64,000 nt of DNA from assembly GCA_019075865.1 (NCBI GenBank), contig JAGXAN010000003.1, positions 1 through 64,000 on the forward strand, in the 5' to 3' direction. A program made the translations under genes and the position numbers. The notes under the pieces were generated by a model. That model saw only the letters and a program-made list of their open reading frames with translations, ran no database searches and was not told where the DNA came from. Shown here one piece after another: positions 9,184 through 17,563 of the stretch. How positions within the stretch are numbered: position 1 is the stretch's first letter; each line of letters begins with the position of its first letter. This DNA is from Hyphomicrobiales bacterium. GTDB taxonomy: Bacteria > Pseudomonadota > Alphaproteobacteria > Rhizobiales > Beijerinckiaceae.

Positions 9184-9295
9184 GAAACCGGGTGAGGGAG
9201 CGGGGGGCGCGGCGGGGCTGTCCTGGTGGGGCCTTGCCGTTCTGGCGGGGCCGGGTCGTTCTGGCAAATTGCAATCATTGAAGTGGGTTTTGAAC

Positions 9296-10237
9296 ATGTT
9301 GAGCCGCACCGCAAACAATCTTTTCTGGCTGGCGCGCTATATGGAGCGCGCCGACAATCTGGCACGCGTCATTGATGTGGCGTCGCGCCTGGCCAGTCTG
9401 CCGTCGGCTTTTGCCGGCAAAAGCAATGAATGGGAGGGGGCGGTTGCTTCGGCCTCGTGCCGGGACGAGTTTTTTGAGGTCTATAAAGAGGCGACGCGCG
9501 AAAACGTCATAGAATTTCTGGTGGCGCATGAAGCCAATCCCAATTCCATCCGCGCCTGCATTGATACGGCGCGTGGCAATGCCCGTGCGGTTCGCACCGC
9601 CATGACCTCGGAAATGTGGGAAACCATCAATGATGTCTGGCTGAAAATGCAGAATGTCAAACTCAAGGACATTCGCGACAACAAGCTCAATGATTTTCTC
9701 AGTTCGATCAAGGAAGCGTCCCTGCGCTTTGATGGAGCCGCCAATCGCACCATGCTGCGAACCGATCATTTCTATTTCGAGCGGCTCGGCATGTTCATCG
9801 AGCGCGCGGACAATACGGCGCGGCTCCTCGACGTGAAATATCATGTGCTGCTGCCCGTGGATGAGCCGGTGGGTGGCGGGCTCGACTATTTCCAATGGAC
9901 TTCGCTGCTGCGCTCGGTTTCGGCGCTGACCTCATTCCACTGGATCTATCGGGAGACGGTAAAGCCTTGGCTGGTGGCGGATTTCCTGATCCTGCGCCGT
10001 GAACAGCCGCGATCGCTGATCGCCATTTATGACTCGATCAATCAGCAGTTGAACATGCTCGCTGAATTATATGGGCGGCAGGGGCCCAGCCAACGCAACG
10101 CGCGCGCGATATTTGCGAATCTTCAAAATGCCAAAATTGAAGATTTGTTTCAAAATGGCCTGCACGAGTTCATTTCTTCGTTTATTGTCGAAAACAATAA
10201 AGTCGGAAAATCTCTGGCTGAACAATATCTCCTTTGA
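9296..10237 (+). CDS. Alpha-E domain protein (DUF403)
   Basis: A 313-residue, largely helical protein that begins with the diagnostic MLSRTANNLFWLARYMERAD. It accompanies permuted ATP-grasp proteins and probably works with them; its biochemical role is unknown. The start at 9296 is chosen because the family motif begins there; the in-frame upstream codon at 9269 is not supported by similarity. It ends six bases before the transglutaminase-like gene. Confidence 0.85.
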   Translation: MLSRTANNLFWLARYMERADNLARVIDVASRLASLPSAFAGKSNEWEGAVASASCRDEFFEVYKEATRENVIEFLVAHEANPNSIRACIDTARGNARAVRTAMTSEMWETINDVWLKMQNVKLKDIRDNKLNDFLSSIKEASLRFDGAANRTMLRTDHFYFERLGMFIERADNTARLLDVKYHVLLPVDEPVGGGLDYFQWTSLLRSVSALTSFHWIYRETVKPWLVADFLILRREQPRSLIAIYDSINQQLNMLAELYGRQGPSQRNARAIFANLQNAKIEDLFQNGLHEFISSFIVENNKVGKSLAEQYLL

Positions 10238-10243
10238 GGTCCC

Positions 10244-11068
10244 ATGCGTTTAAGAGTTCAGCATGCCACGACCTACACCTACGCCGATCCGGCGCAGTCG
10301 GCGATTCAGATTCTTCGGCTGACGCCGCGCAATCATGATGGCCAATATGTGAATTTCTGGCGGGTGGAGGTGGATGCTGATTATCGCCTGGTGCGCGATG
10401 AGGACCCGTTTGGCAACATTACCCACACCTTTTCGCTGGAGGGGCCGATCGCGACGATGACCATCCGCGTCGAAGGCGAGGTCGAGACCACAAACAACGA
10501 CGGCATAGTTGCGGGCACCGCCGAGCGTATGCCGCGCAATTTCTGGCTGCGGGATACGCAGCTGACCCGGGCGGATGCCGCGATACGGATGTTTTCGCGG
10601 CGGATTGCGGCAGGCGAGGGCGGCGAGGCGCTGCCCTATTTGCATGCCCTCAACAATGCCATCCACAGTTCGATTGAATTCACGCCCGGCTCCAGCACGG
10701 TGGCGACTTCCGCGGCGCAGGCCTTTGCCGGAAAACGCGGCGTCTGCCAGGATCTGGCGCAGATATTTGTCGCCGCCTGCCGGGTGGTGAAAATACCGGC
10801 CCGCTATGTCGGCGGCTATTTTTTGCGCACGGATCAGGTAGAGCAGGATGCCGGCCATGCCTGGGCTGAGGCCTATGTCGAGGGTCTGGGCTGGATGGGG
10901 TTTGATCCGGCGCATGGGCTTTGCACCACTGACCGCTATGTGCGGGTGGCTTATGGCGCGGATGCGGCCGATGCTGCGCCCATTCGCGGTGCACGAATCG
11001 GTGGCCACGATGAACAATTGAAGGTAGAGGTGCACGTGTCCAAACGGCGCGAATTTATTGAGGACTAA
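10244..11068 (+). CDS. Transglutaminase-like cysteine peptidase family protein
   Basis: A 274-residue cytoplasmic protein with an N-terminal beta domain typical of bacterial transglutaminase-like proteins (MRLRVQHATTYTYADPAQSA) and a papain-fold core. The triad is visible: Cys in KRGVCQDLAQIF, His in DAGHAWAEAYV, and Asp in GFDPAHG. Such proteins may cleave or crosslink peptides; within this operon the substrate may be the product of the ATP-grasp ligase. Six bases separate it from the gene upstream and 55 from the Anbu gene downstream. Confidence 0.87.
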   Translation: MRLRVQHATTYTYADPAQSAIQILRLTPRNHDGQYVNFWRVEVDADYRLVRDEDPFGNITHTFSLEGPIATMTIRVEGEVETTNNDGIVAGTAERMPRNFWLRDTQLTRADAAIRMFSRRIAAGEGGEALPYLHALNNAIHSSIEFTPGSSTVATSAAQAFAGKRGVCQDLAQIFVAACRVVKIPARYVGGYFLRTDQVEQDAGHAWAEAYVEGLGWMGFDPAHGLCTTDRYVRVAYGADAADAAPIRGARIGGHDEQLKVEVHVSKRREFIED

Positions 11069-11123
11069 GGGCCGGTGCAGGCTGGACGATTTTGATGCAT
11101 TTCATTTTTCTGGGGAATGATCC

Positions 11124-11867
11124 GTGACTTATTGCGTTGGTTTGTTGGTGAATGACGGGCTGGTGATGCTGGCCGACACACGCACCAATGCGGGGCTTGA
11201 TAACATCTCCACCTTCCGCAAATTGCATATTTTTGAAAAGCCCAAGTCCAAGGTCATGGCAATTGCCACGGCGGGTAACCTTGCTTTCACCCAGGCGGTG
11301 ATTTCGTGCCTGCGCGAGGGTGTTGACGTCGGTGGCGAGCTTCAGACGCTGCTGGACCAACCCAATATGTTTCGCGCCGCGCAATTCATCGGCGAAGTCA
11401 TCCGCACCGTTTACAAGATGGACGGGCCGGCGCTGGAGCAGGTCGGGGCCTCGCTGGAGGTGTCCATGCTGTTTGGCGGGCAAATGCCGGGCCAACCACC
11501 GCGCCTGTTCATGATTTACAGGGCGGGCAATTTCATCGAGGCGAGCGTGGATACGCCGTATTTCCAGATTGGCGAGCATAAATATGGCAAGCCGATTCTC
11601 GATCGCGCGGTGCGCTATTCAACCGGGATTTATGACGGGCTGAAATTGGCGCTGATTTCGATGGATTCGACCATGCGCTCCAATCTGGGGGTGGGGCTGC
11701 CGCTGGATACGGTGGTGCTGCGCAAGGATCAGATGGAATGGGATCTGGATCGGCGCATTGACGCGGCCGATCCGTATTTTCACGACCTGTCCGAGCGTTG
11801 GTCGGCTGCCCTGCGCCAGGCTCATCTCAACATCCCGTCACCGCCCTACAAGCAGAAAAAGGAGTGA
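11124..11867 (+). CDS. Anbu-type proteasome-like peptidase
   Basis: A 247-residue member of the ancestral beta-subunit (Anbu) family, related to HslV and the 20S proteasome. The GTG start puts Thr at position 2 (MTYCVGLLVNDGLVMLAD), the N-terminal nucleophile after Met removal; GGGGA lies about 10 bases upstream. Further landmarks are SDTRTN-like ADTRTNAGLD and the IATAGNLAFTQ segment. Anbu proteins form ring or helical self-compartmentalised assemblies; no dedicated ATPase is encoded nearby. Its place after ATP-grasp, alpha-E and transglutaminase genes is conserved in many proteobacteria. Confidence 0.9.
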   Translation: MTYCVGLLVNDGLVMLADTRTNAGLDNISTFRKLHIFEKPKSKVMAIATAGNLAFTQAVISCLREGVDVGGELQTLLDQPNMFRAAQFIGEVIRTVYKMDGPALEQVGASLEVSMLFGGQMPGQPPRLFMIYRAGNFIEASVDTPYFQIGEHKYGKPILDRAVRYSTGIYDGLKLALISMDSTMRSNLGVGLPLDTVVLRKDQMEWDLDRRIDAADPYFHDLSERWSAALRQAHLNIPSPPYKQKKE

Positions 11868-11883
11868 GGGGACGCTGGAGGGT

Positions 11884-12372
11884 TCAAGCCGGCGCTTTGG
11901 TGCCAGACAGCCGCTTGGCGGCGCTGGCACGGTGACCTTTGGCGGGAAAGAGCTTGCCGGCCAGGCCCAGACCATAGGGTGGCATGTTGACGTAAACCGA
12001 TTCTGCGTGTCCGGGGGCTATCACATAGGTCTCGTGCCAAATGCCAACATCGCCATTTGCGCCCACAAGGCGGGTGAAGGCTTGCCAGGCTGGCAGGTGC
12101 GCCTGATCCCTCGCCTGCGCATAGGCCTGCAAATGTGCCGCGCTTTGCCAATATTGCACAAACATGAAATTGCGCAGGCCAAAATGCGGGCGCACGGAAA
12201 GCAGCCCCAATTCAGGATGGGCCGCAAGCTCACGCAGCATCTTGGGCATGGCGATCGTTACCGGCAGCCATTTCCACACTTTCCATAATTTGTTGATGCG
12301 CATTCCGATCAGGAAAACGGCAAACTCCCCTTCGATTTCTGCGCAAACCCGTTCAGCGATGATTTTCGGCAT
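11884..12372 (-). CDS. DUF4188 family protein (monooxygenase-like fold)
   Basis: A 162-residue soluble protein of the DUF4188 family, whose dimeric alpha-beta barrel is related to small antibiotic-biosynthesis monooxygenases. Visible landmarks are FAVFLIGMRINKLWKVWKWLP near residues 18-38 and the conserved IWHETYVI with YVNMPP in the C-terminal part. No heme or flavin motif can be recognised. It is transcribed away from the TetR gene at 12522 with a paired operator in between, so it is the likely target of that repressor. Possible roles include detoxification of a small hydrophobic compound. Confidence 0.8.
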   Translation of the reverse strand: MPKIIAERVCAEIEGEFAVFLIGMRINKLWKVWKWLPVTIAMPKMLRELAAHPELGLLSVRPHFGLRNFMFVQYWQSAAHLQAYAQARDQAHLPAWQAFTRLVGANGDVGIWHETYVIAPGHAESVYVNMPPYGLGLAGKLFPAKGHRASAAKRLSGTKAPA

Positions 12373-12457
12373 GGGATGTTTTCCTTTTCATGGGCGCGAG
12401 GCCAGCTTGCGCCAAGCCCGTCGCGCCAAAGCATTTGCAAATACGGCACAAATCTAT

Positions 12458-12503
12458 ATGTTGACAACGTCAATATTATTGCAAATATTGACGTTGTCAA
12501 CAT
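12458..12503. promoter_or_regulatory. Double palindromic operator between DUF4188 and tetR genes
   Basis: ATGTTGACAACGTCAATATT (12458-12477) is repeated as its perfect reverse complement at 12484-12503 with a six-base spacer. Inside each arm is a 13-bp palindrome of form TTGAC-N3-GTCAA (12461-12473 and 12488-12500), centres 27 bp apart. The TTGACA elements can also serve as -35 boxes in both directions. It is the expected binding site of the TetR protein encoded at 12522, acting on both divergent genes. Confidence 0.8.
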
Positions 12504-12521
12504 GCGTTTGTGGGAAATGAC

Positions 12522-13115
12522 ATGAAAAGTTCGCCGCCGCCGCAGCAGCCCTATCATCATGGTGATGCACGCAACGCGCTCTTGCGTGCGGCGAGCGAGA
12601 TTTTGGAAACCAGCGGTGCGGCGGGCCTTGCGTTGCGCCAACTTGCCGAGCGGGCCGGCTTGTCGCGCCAGGCGCCCTACAACCACTTTGCCGACAAGCA
12701 AGCGCTGCTGGCTGAATTGGTCAAGCAGGGTTTCGAGCGTTTGGGTGCGGATATGAAGGCGGCAGCCGACAGCGACTTGCCGCCGGTTGCGCGTCTGACG
12801 AAGGCTGGTGCCAGCTATATTGCCTTTGCCCAACAAACCCCCGCGCTGTTTCGCCTGATGTTCTCCAAAGAACTCGTGGATGTGGCCTGCTACCCGAAGG
12901 CGTCGGGCGCGGCTGAGCATTCCTTCGCACAATTGTGCAAAATTGTTGCGGCACTCACCTCGCCCGAAACCGTGGCGGATATGAGCCTCGTCGCCTGGTC
13001 ACTGGTGCATGGCTATGCCACGCTCTGCATCGAAACCGGCCTCGAAGGCCCGGAGCACCGCGCCGATCGCGCCGCCCTGTTCACCCGCGCGGTGCTGGGC
13101 AGCGTGCAACCCTAG
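12522..13115 (+). CDS. TetR/AcrR family repressor with WHG-type C-terminal domain
   Basis: A 197-residue regulator. The N-terminal helix-turn-helix is clear: HHGDARNALLRAASEILE, then LALRQLAERAGLSRQAPYNHFADKQALLAELV (about residues 15-70). The rest matches the helical TetR_C (WHG) ligand and dimer domain, including APALFRLMFSKEL. It probably represses itself and the DUF4188 gene by binding the paired TTGAC-N3-GTCAA sites. ATG 12522 is preferred over the GTG at 12510 because GGGAAA stands at the right distance. It ends three bases from the convergent ccoS. Confidence 0.88.
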   Translation: MKSSPPPQQPYHHGDARNALLRAASEILETSGAAGLALRQLAERAGLSRQAPYNHFADKQALLAELVKQGFERLGADMKAAADSDLPPVARLTKAGASYIAFAQQTPALFRLMFSKELVDVACYPKASGAAEHSFAQLCKIVAALTSPETVADMSLVAWSLVHGYATLCIETGLEGPEHRADRAALFTRAVLGSVQP

Positions 13116-13117
13116 CC

Positions 13118-13267
13118 TTAAGGGCCGATGTCGTCGTCGCTGAGAATGCGCAGGGCTGAGCCGTCGGGGTCTTCATACTGGCGGTTTTTCAAGGCCCAGA
13201 TGAAACCGGCCAAACCCACCAATCCCAAAGCTACCGCAGCGGGTACCAGCACCAACAGAATGGACAT
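13118..13267 (-). CDS. ccoS: CcoS/FixS, cbb3 oxidase assembly protein
   Basis: A 49-residue single-span membrane protein read directly on the minus strand: MSILLVLVPAAVALGLVGL, then FIWALKNRQYEDPDG and an acidic tail SDDD. The length, one N-terminal helix and the QYEDPDG motif are those of CcoS, required for insertion of heme and copper in the cbb3-type oxidase. It is the last gene of the ccoGHIS group, 11 bases after ccoI. Confidence 0.88.
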   Translation of the reverse strand: MSILLVLVPAAVALGLVGLAGFIWALKNRQYEDPDGSALRILSDDDIGP

Positions 13268-13278
13268 CGCTTCGCCTT

Positions 13279-15516
13279 TTAGCAGCAGGTCAGGCCCGTA
13301 AGCGGGAGTTCATCGTGCGGCGTATGGGACGGCTCGTCAAGCTTGATGGCGTTCCAGAAGTCGCCGCGCGCCCGCAGGGCATTGACGGTCACCAGAATTG
13401 AGGATGCCGACATGGCCAGCGCTGCCACCAGCGGCGAGACGTAACCCATTACCGCCAGCGGCACCGCGATCATGTTGTAAGCGGCGGCCAATCCGAGATT
13501 TTGGTGGATCAGGCGGGCGCTGCGACGCGACAGACGCAATGCCTCCAGGACGGGCCCCAACCGTTCCCCGGTGAAAATAGCATCCGCGACCGATTGGGTA
13601 ATGTCGGAGGCGCTGACCGGCGACAATGACGCGTGGGCGATGGCAAGGGCGGCAGCGTCGTTGAGGCCATCGCCCACCATCAGCACCTTGCGGCCCTGCC
13701 TGGCGAGGGTTTCAAGCAAGGCGACCTTTTCGGCCGGGCGGACACCAGCGCGCCATTCGGTGATGGATAGGGCATCTGCCACGGCACTTACCGGCGCCTC
13801 TCGGTCACCGGAGAGGATCATCATCGGTAGGCCCATGGCGCGCAGACCTGCCACTACTTGCGGCACATCGGCCCGCAAGGCCTGTCGCATCGGAATAACG
13901 AGGGTTTGGTCGCCCCATCGAAAGCCCAGCACTGAAGCCTCCTTATCCGCCAGAACGGCATAGGCGGCGTCAATGCCGCAGAACGTCGGACTGCCAAGCC
14001 AGGCGCGTTGCCCATCGATCACGCCGGTGACCCCTTGACCGGCGGTTTCGGCTGCATCCGCGCAGGGCGTCCGGTCACGGCTCAGGCGCGCCAGCGCGCG
14101 GGCCAGCGGGTGATGGCTGGACAATGCCAGTTGTGCCGCGGCCTGAAACATGGCGGGGGCAATCGTTGCGGGGGCGGCCTGCAAATCGGGCAGGGTCAAC
14201 GTGCCGGTCTTGTCGAACACCACCATATCGACATCGGCCAGCCGCTCGATGGCATCGCCATGGCGCAGAATGATGCCCGCCCGGAACAGCGCGCCCGATG
14301 CCACCACCTGCACCGCCGGAACCGCCAGCGCCAGAGCGCATGGGCAGGTGATGATCAGCACGGATATGGCCGCGACCAGCGCATCATGCAGGCTCATATG
14401 GCCAAAGAAATACCAGCCAAGGCCGGTGAGCAGCGCGGCAAGATGCACGACAGGGGCATAAAGTGAGGCGGCGCGGTCGGCAATGTGGCGGTAGCCGGAC
14501 TTTGCGGTCTCGGCTGCCGCAATCAACTTCTCGATCTCGTCCATCAGGTTGTCGCCGGCAATGGCGCGAACCTGGATGGTCAGCACGCCATCGCCATTCA
14601 GCGTGCCCGCATAAACCGATGCGCCGACATTGGCCATCTGTGGTTCGGTTTCGCCGGTAACCAGACTGGCGTCGATGCTGGATTGTCCGAATGTCACCAC
14701 ACCATCGGCGGGAATCCGGTTGCCAGGCTGCACGAGGATATTGTCGCCCGGGTGCAGCGCTTCCACTGGCACGCTGGTCGTCTGGCCGCCTTCATTGATG
14801 CGGTCGGCACTGAGGGCGCGCAAAGCCGCCAGATTGACGGCCTCCCGCCGCATCTTGCGGCGCATGGCATGGTCGAGCACACGTCCGGCCAGCAGGAACA
14901 TCAGCAGCATGAGCACGGAGTCGAAGTAGACTTCATGCGCATGGCGCAAGGTCTCGACCATCGACAACCCGGTCGCCAGCAGCACGCCGATGGAGATCGG
15001 CACATCCATGTTCAGGCTGCCGTGACGCAACGCCTTGGCAGCGGAGGTGAAAAATGGCCTGCCGGCATAGGCAATGGCGGGGATGGCGATGATCGCCGAA
15101 ATGAAGTGGAACAGGTCGCGTGTCTCACTGGACATGCCACCGGCCCAGATCGAAATCGACAAGAGCAGCACGTTCATCATGGCAAAGGCCGCCACCGCGA
15201 GGGAGCGGGCGAGCCAATCAGCCCGGGTCTTATCATCCGCCTCGACGATTTTGGCTGCGAAAGCCTGGCCGCGATAGCCCAACTGATCGAGCTTTTCGAG
15301 CACGGCACCGGGATCGGCGCTGCCTGCGATCCATTCGACGCTCAGGCGTTTTTGGGTAAAATTCACCCGGGCCGACGTCACCCCCGGCAGCAATTGCACG
15401 CCTTTTTCGATACGCGACAGGCATCCGGCACAATGGATGCCTTCGACCGCCGCGTCCATCTGGTCGCGGCCATCCCGCTGCCTGACGAAATGCGACAAGT
15501 CGGATGTATCAGCCAT
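13279..15516 (-). CDS. ccoI: CcoI/FixI, copper-exporting P1B ATPase for cbb3 oxidase assembly
   Basis: A 745-residue P-type ATPase. The N-terminal heavy-metal domain has HCAGC (Cys29 and Cys32). The channel motif CPC occurs in TCPCALALAVPA, the phosphorylated Asp in DKTGTLTLP, and the hinge in MVGDGLNDAAALA. Eight membrane helices are expected. Within the ccoNOQP-GHIS cluster it supplies copper for the CuB site of CcoN rather than giving bulk copper resistance. It overlaps the end of ccoH by eight bases. Confidence 0.93.
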   Translation of the reverse strand: MADTSDLSHFVRQRDGRDQMDAAVEGIHCAGCLSRIEKGVQLLPGVTSARVNFTQKRLSVEWIAGSADPGAVLEKLDQLGYRGQAFAAKIVEADDKTRADWLARSLAVAAFAMMNVLLLSISIWAGGMSSETRDLFHFISAIIAIPAIAYAGRPFFTSAAKALRHGSLNMDVPISIGVLLATGLSMVETLRHAHEVYFDSVLMLLMFLLAGRVLDHAMRRKMRREAVNLAALRALSADRINEGGQTTSVPVEALHPGDNILVQPGNRIPADGVVTFGQSSIDASLVTGETEPQMANVGASVYAGTLNGDGVLTIQVRAIAGDNLMDEIEKLIAAAETAKSGYRHIADRAASLYAPVVHLAALLTGLGWYFFGHMSLHDALVAAISVLIITCPCALALAVPAVQVVASGALFRAGIILRHGDAIERLADVDMVVFDKTGTLTLPDLQAAPATIAPAMFQAAAQLALSSHHPLARALARLSRDRTPCADAAETAGQGVTGVIDGQRAWLGSPTFCGIDAAYAVLADKEASVLGFRWGDQTLVIPMRQALRADVPQVVAGLRAMGLPMMILSGDREAPVSAVADALSITEWRAGVRPAEKVALLETLARQGRKVLMVGDGLNDAAALAIAHASLSPVSASDITQSVADAIFTGERLGPVLEALRLSRRSARLIHQNLGLAAAYNMIAVPLAVMGYVSPLVAALAMSASSILVTVNALRARGDFWNAIKLDEPSHTPHDELPLTGLTCC

Positions 15517-16048
15517 GATTTAATGGGCCTTTGGGCAAAATGACCAGATTGACGGAGCGGAACATGCGCTCGCCGTTGCGGGCGAGTTCCAATACCACGC
15601 GGGCCGAATGCGCCTGGGGGGCAAAATTGGCCCGGTAAACCCCCGGTGCCACCGAAGCCAGCGTCAGGTTTGAGTCAAATTGCATGTTGCTGGGGTGTGC
15701 AATCACCACCTTGCCGGAGAGGCCGTCAATGACCTTGCCCGCCGCATCCGTCGCCGTGACTTCTACCTGATCGCGGCCATCCTGGCCCGGCGCAAAGGTC
15801 ATGGTCACCTTCCAGCCTCTGGCCTGCTGCGCCCGGGCGGCAGCGGCATCCTTGTCGTAATCGAGTCCGCGCTGATAAGGATCATTCGCCACTTCACCAC
15901 TGAAAGTGGTGATGGCTTTGGTCGCCATGTAAACATTGACGATAATATCGGTTCCAAAGAATGCCACAAACATCATCAGGACGGTGAAACCGGTCAGTTT
16001 GAAGCCTTTGTCAACATTCCGGGGCGTCGTGGGCTGCTTTTCATCCAT
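15509..16048 (-). CDS. ccoH: CcoH/FixH, cbb3 oxidase assembly membrane protein
   Basis: A 179-residue protein with one N-terminal transmembrane helix (about residues 20-42, FTVLMMFVAFFGTDIIVNVYMA) and a periplasmic FixH domain with GLDYD and GWKVTM landmarks. It helps assemble or stabilise the cbb3 complex together with CcoG, CcoI and CcoS. The start at 16048 (MDEKQP) is chosen because AAGGGC precedes it; the longer frame from 16066 would overlap ccoG. Confidence 0.88.
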   Translation of the reverse strand: MDEKQPTTPRNVDKGFKLTGFTVLMMFVAFFGTDIIVNVYMATKAITTFSGEVANDPYQRGLDYDKDAAAARAQQARGWKVTMTFAPGQDGRDQVEVTATDAAGKVIDGLSGKVVIAHPSNMQFDSNLTLASVAPGVYRANFAPQAHSARVVLELARNGERMFRSVNLVILPKGPLNHG

Positions 16049-16062
16049 GGTATTTAAGCCCT

Positions 16063-17535
16063 TCAAGGTGTCTTGAAATTATCGGTGGCGGTCATCTGGG
16101 TCTTATTTTCGGGATCGGTCACGTTAAACTGGATCGGAATTTGCGCGTGCGCGGGTGCACTTGCCGGACCCGTGATCGTGACGCGCAAATCCCTTGTGTT
16201 GTCGCCCTCGACCTGGAACGGGAAGATTGGCCCGTGGCCGTCAACGCCGATCACTTGCACTTTGGCGTTGTCGAGGCCGGTAATGGTGAGTTGAAGATTG
16301 CGCGGGACGCTCTGCTCGTTGACGATTTGCACCGTATAGGCATTACGCACCGTGCCATCGGCCGTGGTCACGTAAAGCGGATTGCGATCATGGGCGACCG
16401 TAATGCCACCCGTCGGGCGGGTCACGAGCCGTGTCAGCATGGTCGAGCCAATCAGGACAATGGCGATTGTATAGAGGATGGTGCGTGGGCGCACGATCCG
16501 GCGCACCGATGGCAGTCCGGCCTGACGGCGCTTGATGTTGTTCTCATTGTCATAGGCAATCAGGCCGTGCGGCCGATCCACCTTCTGCATGACAGCGTCG
16601 CAGGCATCGATGCAGAGGCCGCACTGAATGCAGCCCAATTGCGACCCATGCCGAATATCGACACCCGTCGGGCAGACCGCGACGCATTGGTTGCAATCCA
16701 CGCAATCGCCGGCAAGTTGGCCAAGACTGCGCGCTGCCAAGCCTGCCTTGAGCGAAATGCGCGGTTCGCCACGGTCGTAGCGGTAAGTGACGTTGAGGGC
16801 ATCCTCATCGGTCAAGGCCGCCTGAATACGGGGCCAGGGGCACATGTAAATGCACACTTGTTCGCGCATGTGCCCGGCAAGGAGATAAGTTGTCAGGGTC
16901 AGAATGCCGATGGCAACCCAGTCCACCAAGGGGGCCTGAAAAGTCGCGAGTTTGTGCACCAATGTCGGGGCATCCGCGAAATAAAGTACCCATGCACCAC
17001 CGGTCCACCAGGCAATCAGCAGCCAGATCGTGTGTTTATAGGCGGTGTGGAGAATGTTGTTGAAAGTCCAGCCTTCCACCTGACGCTGACGCTGGCGACG
17101 AGAATCGCCCTCAACCAGACGTTCGACAGCGTAGAACAGATCGGTCCAAACCGTTTGCGGGCATAGATAACCGCACCACACCCGGCCAGCGACCGCGTTC
17201 ATCAGAAACAGGATCAGCGCCGCCAGAATCAGCAGGCCTGCGACGTAATAAAGTTCTTGCGGCCAAATCTCGATGAAGAAGAAATAGAAACGCCGGTGGG
17301 CCAGATCAACCAGAACAGCCTGGTTGGGCTCGCCGGGGCCACGATCCCAGCGCAAGAACGGCAGGCCGTAATATACGCCCAGCGTCAGGACCAGAATGGC
17401 CCATTTGATTTTGCGGAACAGGCCATGCGCGGCCTGGGGGAAAATTCGCTTGCCTGCCGCGTAGAGCGGGCCCTCGATTACGTCGTCTTGACCCGTTTCA
17501 AGGACGGGCTTCACACTGGCGTTCGGGATTGTCAT
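16063..17535 (-). CDS. ccoG: CcoG/FixG, membrane polyferredoxin for cbb3 assembly
   Basis: A 490-residue membrane iron-sulfur protein. It has several transmembrane helices in the N-terminal half, a NapH-like CGYLCPQTVWTDLF and a CIYMCPWPR, then two 4Fe-4S clusters in CVDCNQCVAVCPTG and CIQCGLCIDACD. The C-terminus is a periplasmic immunoglobulin-like FixG domain. It is thought to handle electrons or copper reduction during cbb3 assembly. The ribosome site AGAGGATG lies before the ATG. Confidence 0.93.
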   Translation of the reverse strand: MTIPNASVKPVLETGQDDVIEGPLYAAGKRIFPQAAHGLFRKIKWAILVLTLGVYYGLPFLRWDRGPGEPNQAVLVDLAHRRFYFFFIEIWPQELYYVAGLLILAALILFLMNAVAGRVWCGYLCPQTVWTDLFYAVERLVEGDSRRQRQRQVEGWTFNNILHTAYKHTIWLLIAWWTGGAWVLYFADAPTLVHKLATFQAPLVDWVAIGILTLTTYLLAGHMREQVCIYMCPWPRIQAALTDEDALNVTYRYDRGEPRISLKAGLAARSLGQLAGDCVDCNQCVAVCPTGVDIRHGSQLGCIQCGLCIDACDAVMQKVDRPHGLIAYDNENNIKRRQAGLPSVRRIVRPRTILYTIAIVLIGSTMLTRLVTRPTGGITVAHDRNPLYVTTADGTVRNAYTVQIVNEQSVPRNLQLTITGLDNAKVQVIGVDGHGPIFPFQVEGDNTRDLRVTITGPASAPAHAQIPIQFNVTDPENKTQMTATDNFKTP

Positions 17536-17563
17536 ACCTATTCATCCTCTATGAAGCGGGCTA

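Noticed and set aside
8188-9318. Minus-strand frame of 376 codons opposite the ATP-grasp gene
   Set aside because: It mirrors a well-supported gene and has the His/Arg/Gly-rich look of a shadow in high-GC DNA, with no family features.
14485-15543. Plus-strand frame of 352 codons opposite ccoI
   Set aside because: It is antisense to the P-type ATPase motifs, with unnatural composition and no ribosome site.
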